Origin: Pelovirga terrestris
GTDB lineage: Bacteria; Desulfobacterota; Desulfuromonadia; Desulfuromonadales; Geopsychrobacteraceae
DNA length: 64,000 nucleotides
Assembly: GCF_014773365.1 (NCBI RefSeq)
Contig: NZ_JACWUN010000008.1
Coordinates: 1-64,000 of the forward strand
Direction of reading: 5' to 3'
Under the pieces are notes generated by a model that worked only from the letters and a program-made list of their open reading frames with translations, ran no database searches and was not told where the DNA came from. The translations under genes were made by a program, and so were the position numbers. Below, piece after piece: positions 1 through 9,078 of the stretch. Numbering within the stretch: position 1 is the first letter of the stretch; every line of letters starts with the position of its first letter.

Positions 1-157
1 CACCCTTGCCGTTCGGCTAGCGGTTCCCGTCATCAGGGTCCGCAGAGGACTTTCACCTCCAAGTCACCATTTGGTCACCACAGCCAAATGGATGGTGCTT
101 GAGCACCACGCGCCCTGCCGGGCGCACGTAGCGAAGCCGCCAGTCTCAAGACTGGCG
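1..157. other. Non-coding junction upstream of truncated chemoreceptor, with hairpin
   Basis: No gene is recognised here. The sequence looks like an intergenic repeat: it contains a perfect 9-bp stem (138-146 with 149-157, arms CGCCAGTCT/AGACTGGCG, 2-base loop). The reading frame of the chemoreceptor stays open back to a stop at 100-102, and the hairpin bases are read as hydrophobic residues just before the membrane helix. The sensory half expected here is missing, so this looks like a recombination or repeat-insertion junction; an assembly join cannot be excluded. Confidence 0.4.
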
Positions 158-174
158 TCATTATAGTCTGCCTT

Positions 175-1422
175 ATGGTGGCAATTTTAGCCGTCATTAT
201 CAGTTTTATTCTGGTCCGCGCCATATCTCCACCGGTGCGCCGGGGTGTCGCTATGGCCCAGGAGATCGCCAAAGGTGATTTCAGCATGCGTCTCAACATG
301 AACCGTGGTGATGAAATCGGCACCCTCGCTCAGGCTCTGGATGACATGGCCGAGAATCTCTCACGCAATGCCGATGTCGCCGAGCAGATTGCCGATGGCA
401 ATCTCAACGTTGAGGTCCAGCTGGCTTCGGAAAAAGATCAGCTCGGCCTCGCGTTGCAGACCATGGTGCTTAATTTGAACGATATTCTCAGTCAGATCCA
501 GGTCGCCGCCGAACAGATTGCTTCCGGCTCCGGTGAGGTCGCTGATTCGAGTCAGTCTTTGTCACAAGGGGCAACCGAATCAGCCAGTTCACTGGAAGAA
601 ATTTCCGCTTCACTGAATCAGCTCTCATCACAAACCGGCACCAACGCCGAGAACGCCAATACCGCCAATCAGCTGGCCGGCGAGGCCCGTAATGCCGCCG
701 AGCAGGGCAGCCGGAAAATGCAGGACATGGTGGCCGCCATGAGCGAGATAAACGACGCCGGTCAGAGCATCTCCAAGATCATCAAGGTCATCGATGAGAT
801 CGCCTTCCAGACCAACCTGCTCGCCCTTAACGCTGCGGTGGAAGCAGCACGTGCCGGTCAACACGGCAAGGGCTTTGCGGTGGTTGCTGAAGAGGTACGT
901 AATCTCGCTGCCCGTAGTGCCAAGGCGGCGGCCGAAACCAGCGAGTTGATTGAAGGATCGGTTCAGAAGACCGCCAATGGCACGACCATAGCTGATCAGA
1001 CTGCCCAGTCCCTCCAGTCGATCGTCAACGTTATCGGCAAGGTCACCGACCTGGTTGCCGAGATCGCCGCTGCCAGCTCCGAGCAGGCCCAGGGGGTCAG
1101 CCAGATCAACCAGGGGGTCAACCAGATCGATCAGGTGACCCAACAAAACACCGCCAGCGCAGAAGAAAGTGCAGCGGCGTCAGAGGAACTCTCCGGACAG
1201 GCCGCGCAACTGCGTGAAATGTTGCTGCGGTTCAAGTTAAAGGGGAGCGGCAACACCCATGCAAACGTCAGGGCCATCCCGCACATCCCGCAACAGCAGG
1301 AAGTGAAAGCCCAAACGGCAGGCTGGGGAGAATCACCGGCCCCGGCACCAAAAAAGATCGCAGGAAAAAAAAAAAAAAAAAAAGCGATTGCTCTGGATGA
1401 TGATGAATTTGGGAAATATTAA
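175..1422 (+). CDS. Methyl-accepting chemotaxis protein lacking its N-terminal sensor domain
   Basis: Cytoplasmic signalling part of a chemoreceptor. It opens with the second membrane helix (residues 1-15), followed by a HAMP domain (about 17-62) and a long methyl-accepting coiled coil whose hairpin tip lies near residues 204-245 (motifs [20 protein letters not shown] and [12 protein letters not shown]). It would couple to CheA/CheW. The first membrane helix and ligand-binding domain are absent; the frame upstream runs only to a stop at 100-102, so the start is uncertain. Near the 3' end a run of 19 A (1365-1383) encodes six lysines before the C-terminal tail DDDEFGKY, which resembles the CheR/CheB-tethering tails of other receptors (inference). 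It may be a pseudogene or a soluble-type signalling remnant. Confidence 0.85.
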   Translation: MVAILAVIISFILVRAISPPVRRGVAMAQEIAKGDFSMRLNMNRGDEIGTLAQALDDMAENLSRNADVAEQIADGNLNVEVQLASEKDQLGLALQTMVLNLNDILSQIQVAAEQIASGSGEVADSSQSLSQGATESASSLEEISASLNQLSSQTGTNAENANTANQLAGEARNAAEQGSRKMQDMVAAMSEINDAGQSISKIIKVIDEIAFQTNLLALNAAVEAARAGQHGKGFAVVAEEVRNLAARSAKAAAETSELIEGSVQKTANGTTIADQTAQSLQSIVNVIGKVTDLVAEIAAASSEQAQGVSQINQGVNQIDQVTQQNTASAEESAAASEELSGQAAQLREMLLRFKLKGSGNTHANVRAIPHIPQQQEVKAQTAGWGESPAPAPKKIAGKKKKKKAIALDDDEFGKY

Positions 1423-1438
1423 AGATTAGACTCAATCA

Positions 1439-1563
1439 AACCACAGAGGCAGTAGAGACCAGAAGAGAACCTTAATGGCAAGACAGATTTGCCATACTGA
1501 CTCGGGAGTGCAGGAAAAACGCCTTAAACCAAAGACTTTCTCAGTGCCTCAGCTCTGTGGTTA
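1439..1563. repeat. Imperfect inverted repeat of the ACCACAGAG type
   Basis: The spacer between the chemoreceptor and the convergent ATP-grasp gene begins with ACCACAGAGGC (1439 on) and ends with its near complement CTCTGTGGTT (1553-1562). The arms resemble those of the much better conserved element at 33720-33925, so this is probably a decayed member of the same intergenic repeat family. Confidence 0.5.
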
Positions 1564-1571
1564 GGATAAGA

Positions 1572-2693
1572 TCAGACAATCCGCACCGGGGCAAAACCAC
1601 CCCCCGGGGTGCGCAGGTTGGTGAGCTGGCCCTGGTACAAGCGGGCGCCGACTCCAAGCAGATGATCGCGGAAGACAAAGAGGCGCAGGTCGACCTTGAA
1701 CGCTTCGCCGTCCTGACTCCTCACCTGGGATGGCGGTACGATTTGCTGCACCAGGGTTGAATCGGGCTCCAGCTCAGCGAAGCGTTTGCGGGTAATGCTT
1801 TTGCCCATCAGCACACCACGGCCGCCAAACTTGTTGACCGGCTTAAAAATCAGCTCCTTGCGTTCATCCCATAATCGTGTGGCATCCATACCACCCATCA
1901 GCCGGCTTAAGGGAACCATCTCGAGCAACAGCCGCGTCCTTGCGGCGGAGAGGCCCAGTTGCTGCAATACCTCTTCATCCGACCATAGAATCATCCGCCG
2001 CTTGTCTGCCAGCAATCCATAAGCAAAGGGGTTGGGCGACAGACAGATGCTACCGGCCAGATAGGCAGCGCGCAAAGGGGCCAGAGCATCTTCTTCAAGG
2101 AAAAAATCACAGTGGCGGTTGTAGATGAGCTCAACCTTGCGCTCCTGATGGTAAACACCATCGCCATCAATCTGCAGATCGCCGGGGTCAGCAATACGGG
2201 CATCAATACCATGACTGATCAGCCAGTCACGACAGCTGACCATTTCCGGATACAGGGGTTGGTTCGGGGGATCTTCATCGAGGAGGACCAGACACTGAAG
2301 CGCTTGCCGTGATCGGGAAAAATCCCGCCACTCGCGCTGAAAGCTGAACAGCAACCGCTGCTGAAAGCGTTCCGACAAGGGAATCCCGTCGCCGCCCTGC
2401 AAATTGCGCATCTGGCTTTGCCAGGCGACAAAAGCCCCGCCGGCATTGGTATTGACCTCAATCAGTTTCGGCCCGTTTGCGCCCAGGTGAAAATCGTACC
2501 CCATCATCAAAGCCGCGTGGCCGGGATCAAAACGGGCAATTTCAGGAATCTCAGGGAAAACCCGCTGCTGGTAAGACGTACGCTGACTTAAGCGGAACAG
2601 GGTGCGGGCCAGGGTGTGCATGCGCTTGAGATCATGGCGAGAGATGTCGACCCGCGTCGGGCTGATGGGAATTCCAGTATGCTCAGTCATCAT
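1572..2693 (-). CDS. ATP-grasp superfamily protein of unknown substrate
   Basis: A 373-residue protein with features of the ATP-grasp fold: an early EVNTNAGGAF segment (about residues 78-87), a central KPVNKFGGRGVL segment like the glycine-rich ATP-binding loop, and a C-terminal FKVDLRLFVF stretch typical of the metal/ATP site. ATP-grasp enzymes join a carboxylate to an amine or thiol through an acyl phosphate (family knowledge); the substrate cannot be told from sequence. It lies 9 bp downstream of the LOG-family gene on the same strand and is the last gene of that three-gene set. Start may be the second Met. Possible roles include a glutathione-synthetase-like ligase or a peptide ligase, but none is supported specifically. 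Confidence 0.75.
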   Translation of the reverse strand: MMTEHTGIPISPTRVDISRHDLKRMHTLARTLFRLSQRTSYQQRVFPEIPEIARFDPGHAALMMGYDFHLGANGPKLIEVNTNAGGAFVAWQSQMRNLQGGDGIPLSERFQQRLLFSFQREWRDFSRSRQALQCLVLLDEDPPNQPLYPEMVSCRDWLISHGIDARIADPGDLQIDGDGVYHQERKVELIYNRHCDFFLEEDALAPLRAAYLAGSICLSPNPFAYGLLADKRRMILWSDEEVLQQLGLSAARTRLLLEMVPLSRLMGGMDATRLWDERKELIFKPVNKFGGRGVLMGKSITRKRFAELEPDSTLVQQIVPPSQVRSQDGEAFKVDLRLFVFRDHLLGVGARLYQGQLTNLRTPGGGFAPVRIV

Positions 2694-2702
2694 TGTTATT
2701 TT

Positions 2703-3731
2703 CTAAAAAACGTTGATACGACGGATGAAAGCGCTGAGCAGACCAAAGCTGCGCTGATTAAAGTCAACAATCAGGCGCGGTAGCTTATGCAGATCAGGCT
2801 GATCATGCTCTGCCGGCAAAGCTTCGTTGAGGACCATCGTCCCATCCGGCGCAAGAAGCTCACTAAACTCGCTGATCAGGGTATCACACTGTTCCTGAGC
2901 GAGTTGTTTGTTAAGGCGGATGACCAGTTTTTTGCCGACATAGCGCATGGAATGGTAGTTACGGTAAAATTCGTCAATAACGTGAACGGCTTCCCGATAA
3001 TCGCGGGTAATGGTAAACAGACCAAAGTCCTCACCGGAAATCAGGCCACGCTTGAACAGACTGTCGCGCAAAAACTTGAACCATTCATCCCAGTAGCCAC
3101 CATCATCATCGATCAGGACCAGAGGAATGGGAGGATTTTTCCCGGTCTGCATCAAGGTCATAATTTCCATCGACTCATCCATGGTACCAAAACCACCGGG
3201 AAAAAGAGCTACGGCATGGGCTTCTTTTAAGAAGGCCACCTTGCGATTGAAAAAGTAGCGATAGGTAATAACTTTATCATCCGCACTCATCACCGGATTG
3301 GTTTCCTGCTCAAAGGGCAGATGAATATTGACGGCGAAGGAATTCTCGGCGCCGGCGCCCTCATTGCCGGCCAGCATGATTCCGGGACCGCCACCGGTGA
3401 TGACCATATAGTCGTGTTCGACCAGCCGGCGGCAGAAGTCGACGCAGGTCTGGTAGATTGGTTCGTCACGCCTGGTGCGGGCACTGCCAAAGACCGTGAC
3501 CTTTTTACGATGGCGATAGGGGGCGAAGATCTTGTTGGTGTAGCGCATCTCCTTCATCGTGGTGCGCATCAGCTTCTGGTCTGCCATATAGCTGTTTTCC
3601 TGGCCGGACTTCAGAGCGGTCAGGATCATCTCACGAATCAGCCGGGGATGATGTACGCCCGCCTTGCTCATCAGCAGATCAATATATTCATCCATTTCAC
3701 CGTTGGAACGATCAAAATTCAAGGTCATCAT
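2703..3731 (-). CDS. LOG-family (TIGR00730-like) nucleotide-binding protein, extended form
   Basis: Rossmann-fold protein with both hallmark motifs of the LOG/lysine-decarboxylase-like family: GGGPGIMLAGNEGA (around residue 118) and PGGFGTMDE (around 182). Family members cleave nucleoside monophosphates to a base and ribose 5-phosphate, as in plant cytokinin activation; older database names call them lysine decarboxylases without good evidence. At 342 residues it is much longer than the roughly 190-residue core: about 80 residues precede the fold (VTVFGSAR starts it) and about 90 follow it. It overlaps the end of the upstream Cys-rich gene by about 20 bp and is followed after 9 bp by the ATP-grasp gene, so all three are probably co-transcribed. 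Confidence 0.85.
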   Translation of the reverse strand: MMTLNFDRSNGEMDEYIDLLMSKAGVHHPRLIREMILTALKSGQENSYMADQKLMRTTMKEMRYTNKIFAPYRHRKKVTVFGSARTRRDEPIYQTCVDFCRRLVEHDYMVITGGGPGIMLAGNEGAGAENSFAVNIHLPFEQETNPVMSADDKVITYRYFFNRKVAFLKEAHAVALFPGGFGTMDESMEIMTLMQTGKNPPIPLVLIDDDGGYWDEWFKFLRDSLFKRGLISGEDFGLFTITRDYREAVHVIDEFYRNYHSMRYVGKKLVIRLNKQLAQEQCDTLISEFSELLAPDGTMVLNEALPAEHDQPDLHKLPRLIVDFNQRSFGLLSAFIRRINVF

Positions 3732-4293
3732 GGCATAGGTCCTTCGGCTTAGTTGCCGGCAACAAATAAAAAAAAGATCGCCCCTGTAACCGCGCGTATT
3801 GCAATAACAATCCGGTCATCGCCGCCCCCGCGTAGCGTCGGGCCAGGGTCAGGTAGTGTCGACGCAATTCACTTTCAATCCGGTAAAATTGTTTTAAATC
3901 CGCGTCAGACCAACAGGACTCGATTATATCACAATTAAAAGAGATACAATTGTAAGGTCTGCGACTGGGGGGCAACAGGCATCCCTGCGCCCCAAGAAAC
4001 GGACAACTTTGCCGAAAATCAGGGGCGGGCAGCGGTTGTTGACGAGCGACATAGTGGAGCAGATTGACCAGGGTCATATGGTTGTGACCGGCATGGCAAC
4101 AGCCACCGGCACACGCGCGACAATGGTGTTCTCCGTCGGCCGTTACAAAGAGGTCATTGAGTCGTCCCTGCAAATCGGCAATCGCGCTCAATTTAGGGCT
4201 TAACCAGTCTTTTTCATCCTGCCCCAGGTTCTGATAGTGTTCCTGAACCTCGGTAACAATCTGCTGCCATAATTGCTGGCGGTGGTGATGCAT
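3712..4293 (-). CDS. Cysteine-rich (YkgJ-like) putative metal-binding protein
   Basis: I place the start at 4293 (Met of MHHHRQQLW); the open frame continues upstream to 4392 but only through a palindromic repeat, which makes the longer form unlikely. The 193-residue product has a cluster CRACAGGCCHAGH (around residue 59) and later CPFLGAQGCLL and RPYNCISFNC segments. This arrangement of clustered cysteines resembles YkgJ-type proteins, thought to hold zinc or an iron-sulfur cluster; the function is unknown. Its 3' end overlaps the LOG-family gene by about 20 bp, implying translational coupling. No membrane segments are visible. Confidence 0.7.
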   Translation of the reverse strand: MHHHRQQLWQQIVTEVQEHYQNLGQDEKDWLSPKLSAIADLQGRLNDLFVTADGEHHCRACAGGCCHAGHNHMTLVNLLHYVARQQPLPAPDFRQSCPFLGAQGCLLPPSRRPYNCISFNCDIIESCWSDADLKQFYRIESELRRHYLTLARRYAGAAMTGLLLQYARLQGRSFFYLLPATKPKDLCHDDLEF

Positions 4294-4317
4294 AGACAAC
4301 CTTGAATATATATATTC

Positions 4318-4429
4318 TGCGCAGGGTCGGGGTTCCAGTGGCAAGGGTGTTTGTCGCCATGGACGGCGACAACAAGCGGTCATGGATGACAAACAGCGTC
4401 CTTTGACAGAGGATCCCCGACCCTGCGCA
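4318..4429. repeat. MITE-like palindromic element, copy 1
   Basis: A 112-bp element bounded by perfect 15-bp inverted arms (TGCGCAGGGTCGGGG at 4318-4332, complement at 4415-4429). Inside is a smaller dyad TGTCGCCATGGACGGCGACA and then an AAGCGGTCATGGATGAC segment. The same internal core recurs near 32960-33010. It lies just upstream of the Cys-rich gene. Confidence 0.6.
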
Positions 4430-4456
4430 AGGACCGTGCTGAATAGTTACCCTGAA

Positions 4457-4497
4457 AACAACAAAGCGGCAGCATGATCTTCATTCATACTGCCGCT
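4457..4497 (-). terminator. Intrinsic terminator after rnpB
   Basis: On the minus strand the arms AGCGGCAG/CTGCCGCT (4490-4497 and 4465-4472) enclose a 17-base loop, followed by a T-rich stretch TTTGTTGTTTT. It begins a few bases after the RNase P RNA end, so it most likely ends that transcript. Confidence 0.65.
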
Positions 4498-4508
4498 GCC
4501 GTCATGGT

Positions 4509-4900
4509 GGCTGGAGAAGGCCGTAAGCCGGGTTCTGTCTCCTGCGCAGTTACCTGCAAACAGGATGATGATCATTCATCTAGGATTGCCGTTGCCGACA
4601 ACCTCAAGCGGCCAACCCGGGAACTTCGGGCGGACCACCCTCAAACGTTCCCCTATTAGGCCTTGCTCCGGATGGGGTTTACCTAGCTTCCGCCGTCGCC
4701 GCCGGAACTGGTGAGCTCTTACCTCACCCTTTCACCCTTACCCGCTGGAAAAACTTGCGGGCGGTTTCCTCTCTGTGGCACTGTCCCTGGGGTCACCCCC
4801 GGTTCCCGTTAGGAACCATCCTGTCCTGTGGAGCCCGGACTTTCCTCCCCCCGTCCCCGGCGAACCAGGGCGAGCGGCGATCATCTGTCCTTCTCCAGCC
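4509..4900 (-). ncRNA. rnpB: RNase P RNA, bacterial type A
   Basis: Catalytic RNA of RNase P, which matures tRNA 5' ends. On the minus strand the 5' end GGCTGGAGAAGG pairs with the 3' end CCTTCTCCAGCC (4509-4520 with 4889-4900) as helix P1. Conserved elements are present in order: GAGGAAAGTCCGGGCTCC near the 5' end, AGACAGAACCCGGCTTA near the 3' end, and the universally conserved purine-rich core between. Length of about 392 nt is normal. It follows the zinc-ribbon gene by a few bases, an arrangement common in this bacterial group. Confidence 0.95.
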
Positions 4901-4906
4901 GAAAGA

Positions 4907-5617
4907 TTAGACCTCTGCTTCTACGTACAAAATGCGATTGCAGTGGGGACATGTCTGCATATCAGCCCCCAACAGCAGTTGATTGAATAACTGGGGCGGT
5001 AGCTGCATATTACAACCAAGGCAGGCACCATTTCTGGCAACAGCGAGGGCCTGACCATTGCGTCGTTTGAATAATCCCTGGTATTTGCGCAGCAGGCTTT
5101 TGGGGACATCCGCAGCGACTTTTTCCCGATTCTGGACTTGTTGCTCAAGCTGACTGCCGGATTTGCTCAACAGCTGATCCAGTTCACTGCCACGCGCCCT
5201 GGCGTTTTCAGTGATAGCATCCAGGCTGGCCTGCTTTTCCTGCTGATCCTCAACCAGTACGGCAATCTCCTTGCGTTTTTCCTGCAGCTGATCCTCAAGC
5301 TCCTTGTTCCCCTTTTTGGCAACGTCAATTTCTTTGAGGACCGCCACATATTCTTTCTGGGTCTGAATACCGGGCAAGCGCGCTTCTACCCGGGCTACGT
5401 TGTCACGCTGTTTGAGCAGTTCCTGCTCTATCTGCGCTTCTTCATCGCGCAACTGATCAATTTCAGCGTTAAGTTGATCGAGCATGGTCTGAACCTCGGC
5501 GGTCTGCTCGGCAAAAACACCCAGTTCCTGTTGATAGTCGCTGCGGGTCGTTTCGATAGTGCTGATTTCCTGATCGATTTCCTGCAGGTCTCTAAGCAGG
5601 TTCATCTTGTCTTGCAC
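4907..5617 (-). CDS. C4-type zinc ribbon, coiled-coil protein (COG1579-like)
   Basis: A 236-residue protein of mostly heptad-patterned coiled coil (residues about 5-180, rich in Gln/Glu/Leu) ending in a zinc ribbon: CLGCNMQLPP and CPHCNR supply four cysteine ligands. Family members are predicted nucleic-acid-binding proteins of unknown exact role. The GTG start at 5617 is supported by a strong GGAGGT 6 bases upstream. It sits between nif3 and rnpB, about 30 bp after the nif3 stop, and is probably co-transcribed with nif3. Confidence 0.9.
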   Translation of the reverse strand: MQDKMNLLRDLQEIDQEISTIETTRSDYQQELGVFAEQTAEVQTMLDQLNAEIDQLRDEEAQIEQELLKQRDNVARVEARLPGIQTQKEYVAVLKEIDVAKKGNKELEDQLQEKRKEIAVLVEDQQEKQASLDAITENARARGSELDQLLSKSGSQLEQQVQNREKVAADVPKSLLRKYQGLFKRRNGQALAVARNGACLGCNMQLPPQLFNQLLLGADMQTCPHCNRILYVEAEV

Positions 5618-5646
5618 GCGGTACCTCCATTGTTGTGTATTGCTTA

Positions 5647-6780
5647 TCAGGTGATGGTAACAAACGGATCATGTTCTGTTGTCATGGTGATAACCTCAAG
5701 GCCTAAACCCTGCTCAGCCGTCAGGGACGTCAGGAGCTCGGCCATTTTTGTCATCATAATTTTTTCAGTGCCGAAGTGACCGGCATCAATTAAAGCCACC
5801 CCATCAGCACGGGCACGCTGCGCTTCATGAAATTTAATATCGCCGGTGACCAGACAGTCAGCCCCCAGGCGTTGGGCATCGGCATAGGTCACCATACCGC
5901 CGCCACCACAGACCGCCACCTTACCGATCAACCGGTCGGCGGCTCCTACGATACGCACTGCCGCAACATCAAGTGCTATCTTGACTTGGTGGGCAAAAGC
6001 CTCAAGCGTCAACTTCTGCTTCAGAACCCCGATCCGTCCGAGACCGGGACCATGTACCGGATTGGCCAGCGGGATCAGATCATAGGCAACCTCTTCGTAG
6101 GGATGCGCCTTGATCATACGGGTAAGGATACGATCACGCAGCTGAATCGGGATAATCGTTTCAAGGCGTAGTTCTTCGGCCTCTTCCTCAATGCCGGGAG
6201 TACCGATGAAGGGGTCGGTGTCGACCCCCCCACGAAAGGTGCCGATACCGCTGGTGCGAAATGAGCAGCGGTCATACGCGCCGATATGCCCGGCCCCGGC
6301 TGCGAACATGGCCTCCATCACGGCGTTCTCGTGGCCGCTGGGAACATAGACAACCAGCTTGTAATAACCGTCGCTGCGCGGGCGCTCGAGGGGAGTAACA
6401 GCAGCAAGACCAAGTTGTGCTGCCAGCCAGTCATTGAGGCCATCGACGCTACGGTCAAGGTTGGTGTGGGCGGCAATGATGGCAATGTTGCGCGAAATTG
6501 CCCGAAAAATAACATCTCCCGCCGGATCGCCGGGGGTTATGCGCTTGAGGGGGCGAAAAATCAGGGGGTGGTGACAGACAATCAGATCAGCACCAAGGCG
6601 CGCAGCTTCCTCAACCGCACCGCGCTCAGCATCAAGACATACCAGGATGCGGCGCACCGGTGCGCCGGGATCACCAACCTGCAGACCGACGTTGTCCCAG
6701 TCTTCAGCCAGATGAGGGGGGGAAATGCGGTTAATCAGGCCGACGATATCCGCTACCCGCGCTGTGTTTTTCTCAGCCAT
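5647..6780 (-). CDS. Nif3-like dinuclear metal-centre protein (GTP cyclohydrolase I type 2 family)
   Basis: Nif3/YbgI/YqfO family protein, 377 residues. Motifs of the two-metal site are visible: AEDWDNVGLQVGD near the N-terminus, VCHHPLIFRPLKRI and AAHTNLD in the first half, and DAGHFGTEK near the C-terminus. The family forms hexameric toroids binding two divalent metals; the physiological reaction is still uncertain despite the GTP cyclohydrolase label. The middle (about residues 135-240, GHENAVMEAMFAAGAGHIG...) matches the extra PII/CutA-like insert found in the long form. The start has a good AGGAG 5 bases upstream. First gene of a unit with the zinc-ribbon gene and rnpB. Confidence 0.92.
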   Translation of the reverse strand: MAEKNTARVADIVGLINRISPPHLAEDWDNVGLQVGDPGAPVRRILVCLDAERGAVEEAARLGADLIVCHHPLIFRPLKRITPGDPAGDVIFRAISRNIAIIAAHTNLDRSVDGLNDWLAAQLGLAAVTPLERPRSDGYYKLVVYVPSGHENAVMEAMFAAGAGHIGAYDRCSFRTSGIGTFRGGVDTDPFIGTPGIEEEAEELRLETIIPIQLRDRILTRMIKAHPYEEVAYDLIPLANPVHGPGLGRIGVLKQKLTLEAFAHQVKIALDVAAVRIVGAADRLIGKVAVCGGGGMVTYADAQRLGADCLVTGDIKFHEAQRARADGVALIDAGHFGTEKIMMTKMAELLTSLTAEQGLGLEVITMTTEHDPFVTIT

Positions 6781-6807
6781 TTTACTCCTACAAACCGGGT
6801 GCCGGGC

Positions 6808-6844
6808 AAAAAGAAAGAGTGCACTGGTTCACCGGTGCACTCTT
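6808..6844 (-). terminator. Intrinsic terminator between tRNA-Ile2 and nif3
   Basis: A perfect 10-bp stem (6835-6844 with 6815-6824, arms AAGAGTGCAC/GTGCACTCTT) is followed on the minus strand by TTCTTTTTG. It would end transcription coming from rpoD and the tRNA before nif3. Confidence 0.6.
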
Positions 6845-7022
6845 GGTTGAAATTCTGGTTTCTGGTTGTGGCATACTCTGCTGGGCTGATCTCATCAAGC
6901 GACCTCCCCGTTACGGAACCGGAAGGGTGAGTAGTGTAGCTGCTGTTCTCGCATGAATACGACAGGCCTTTATAATTTCAATACGACAAACGACTGGGCA
7001 ACCGGCAAAAGAGTCAAAAAAG

Positions 7023-7099
7023 TGGTGGGCCCACCAGGACTCGAACCTGGGACCAGCCGGTTATGAGCCGGCGGCTCTAACCAACTGAGCTATAGGCCC
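7023..7099 (-). tRNA. tRNA-Ile2 with CAT anticodon (lysidine type)
   Basis: A 77-nt tRNA with encoded CCA. The acceptor stem is GGGCCTA/TGGGCCC, the anticodon stem-loop CCGGCTCATAACCGG gives anticodon CAT, and the T-loop is GGTTCGAGTCC. CAT could mean Met or the minor Ile tRNA; C4-G69 and C5-G68 are present, which are the pairs TilS needs to convert C34 to lysidine (known from E. coli), and no initiator features are seen. I therefore call it Ile2 reading AUA. It lies about 125 bp downstream of rpoD. Confidence 0.9.
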
Positions 7100-7225
7100 G
7101 CTTCCTCGACTTTGCGCAAACGCAAGAGATAAGACTAAAAAATATTCCAGCAGCTGTCAAGCTAATTTCAGAAATTTTAGCCGCCCGGCCACCAGCAATC
7201 TCTGCAGTTGGTACCCGAACGCCTC

Positions 7226-8974
7226 TTAATCTACCGCCGAGAACCCCCGCAGACGTTTGGAACGGCTCGGATGACGCAGTTTGCGCAGGGCCTTGGCTTC
7301 AATCTGGCGGATCCGCTCACGGGTTACGTTAAAATCCTGGCCGACTTCTTCCAGGGTGTGATCTGATTTTTCTCCAATGCCGAAGCGCATGCGCAGGACT
7401 TTTTCTTCGCGCGGGGTCAATGAAGCCAGCACCCGCGAGGTCTGGTCACTGAGATTGCCCTTAATCACCGCTTCAAGGGGCGAGATAACCCCCTTATCCT
7501 CAATAAAATCACCCAGAGAAGAATCCTCCTCCTCTCCGATAGGCGTTTCCAGACTGATCGGCTCCTTGGCAATCTTCAACACCCGCCGCACCTTGTCCAG
7601 CGGCAGATCCATCCGCTCGGCTATTTCTTCCGGGGTGGGTTCGCGTCCGCATTCCTGAACCAGTTGCCGGGTAGTGCGAATCAGCTTGTTGATGGTTTCG
7701 ATCATGTGTACCGGAATCCGGATGGTCCGCGCCTGATCAGCAATGGCCCGGGTGATCGCCTGACGGATCCACCAGGTGGCGTAGGTTGAAAATTTGTAGC
7801 CGCGGCGATACTCAAACTTGTCGACCGCCTTCATCAGGCCGATATTGCCTTCCTGAATCAGGTCAAGAAACTGCAGCCCACGATTGGTGTATTTTTTGGC
7901 AATCGACACGACCAGACGCAGGTTAGCCTCAATCAGCTCAGCCTTGGCCTTTTTGGCAATCCACTCCCCCTTGTAAACCTCCTTGAGATATTCCTGCAAC
8001 TCTTCCGGCTCAAAGCCCGATTCCGCATTGACCCGTTTAAACTTGCGCTCAGCGGCAGCAAGACGCTTTTCCACCGAAAGCAACACGTCACCGGACACCT
8101 GGAGCTCATCAGCAACAGCATGGGCATCCTCATCACTCTGACGCATCCGCGTCAGGTAACTGGTTATTTCAGCACGTGGGCGCGACAGCATCTGCTCGCA
8201 GGCGCTGATTTCCGCCTGTCCTTTTTTTACCTGGGTGCCCATTTCTTTCAGACGGTCGACAATCTTGGCAACCTGAAAATCCTTCAGGCGCACCTCGCGC
8301 AGTAATTCTGTCATTTTTTCGCGCGCCTCGGCCTCATCCTTCTTCAGCTTCTTGACCTTGCGAACCGCCGTTTCCTGCTGCAACCCCTTGTCGATCTCAT
8401 TGATCTGCTGCTCCAGCGGCAACAACCTTTCACGCAGGTCCATCAACCGCTGTCGTTGCCGACCTTCGACCTCACCCCCCTCTTCCTCATCATACTCACG
8501 GGTGATCTCGGAAACCCCAATCTGCCCTTTCTCAAGCTTTGCCAGCAGCAGCATGACTTCGCGACCGGCAATCGGGGTACGCATGATGACCTTGGCCACC
8601 AGTGCGTCGCCTTCTTCGATCCGCTTGGCGATCTCAACTTCCCCTTCCCGCGTGAGCAGGGCGACCTGTCCCATCTCCCGCAGGTACATACGTACCGGGT
8701 CACTGGTTTTGCCGAGGGTGCCGGCTTCCAGCTCGACATCACCTTCGTCTTCTTCCTCATCAATATCTGTGTCTTTGGAGCTGGATATTTTGCTGTCATT
8801 GTCGACAATCTCAATATCCATCTCACCGAACATGCTCATCACATCTTCCAGCTGCTCCGACGACACCATACTGGCCGGGAGCATATCGTTGACTTCATCA
8901 TAGGTAAGAAAGCCCTTTTCCTTACCCATATCGATTAATTGCTGTACCTCTTCGGGATTGGTTTTTTTCGCCAT
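7226..8974 (-). CDS. rpoD: RNA polymerase primary sigma factor (sigma-70)
   Basis: Housekeeping sigma factor that directs RNA polymerase to -35/-10 promoters. Starting at the Met of [10 protein letters not shown] (8974) it has 582 residues: region 1.1, region 1.2 ([11 protein letters not shown]), an acidic/coiled non-conserved insert, region 2 ([30 protein letters not shown] for -10 melting), region 3 and region 4 with the -35 helix-turn-helix ([17 protein letters not shown]). An upstream frame to 9034 is open but unlikely to be used. It follows dnaG by about 100 bp in the classical dnaG-rpoD macromolecular-synthesis order. Confidence 0.97.
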   Translation of the reverse strand: MAKKTNPEEVQQLIDMGKEKGFLTYDEVNDMLPASMVSSEQLEDVMSMFGEMDIEIVDNDSKISSSKDTDIDEEEDEGDVELEAGTLGKTSDPVRMYLREMGQVALLTREGEVEIAKRIEEGDALVAKVIMRTPIAGREVMLLLAKLEKGQIGVSEITREYDEEEGGEVEGRQRQRLMDLRERLLPLEQQINEIDKGLQQETAVRKVKKLKKDEAEAREKMTELLREVRLKDFQVAKIVDRLKEMGTQVKKGQAEISACEQMLSRPRAEITSYLTRMRQSDEDAHAVADELQVSGDVLLSVEKRLAAAERKFKRVNAESGFEPEELQEYLKEVYKGEWIAKKAKAELIEANLRLVVSIAKKYTNRGLQFLDLIQEGNIGLMKAVDKFEYRRGYKFSTYATWWIRQAITRAIADQARTIRIPVHMIETINKLIRTTRQLVQECGREPTPEEIAERMDLPLDKVRRVLKIAKEPISLETPIGEEEDSSLGDFIEDKGVISPLEAVIKGNLSDQTSRVLASLTPREEKVLRMRFGIGEKSDHTLEEVGQDFNVTRERIRQIEAKALRKLRHPSRSKRLRGFSAVD

Positions 8975-9078
8975 CAGTACTAAATCTCCATGCGTTGTGA
9001 CATTCGCGTAAAAAATATTGATCGTTAGTGTCAAGTGTAACCGTTTTTATCAAAATTGAAATATGACGCTCTTTTTTT

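Noticed and set aside
4294-4392. N-terminal extension of the Cys-rich protein (residues starting MSSMTACCRR)
   Set aside because: It is encoded entirely by the palindromic repeat; the Met at 4293 gives a more natural start.
7023-7099. Elongator tRNA-Met
   Set aside because: The CAT anticodon fits Met, but the C4-G69 and C5-G68 pairs are the TilS determinants of tRNA-Ile2.
8352-8903. A long plus-strand Ser-rich frame opposite rpoD
   Set aside because: It is the antisense shadow of the rpoD coding sequence; composition (Ser runs) reflects the acidic codons on the other strand.
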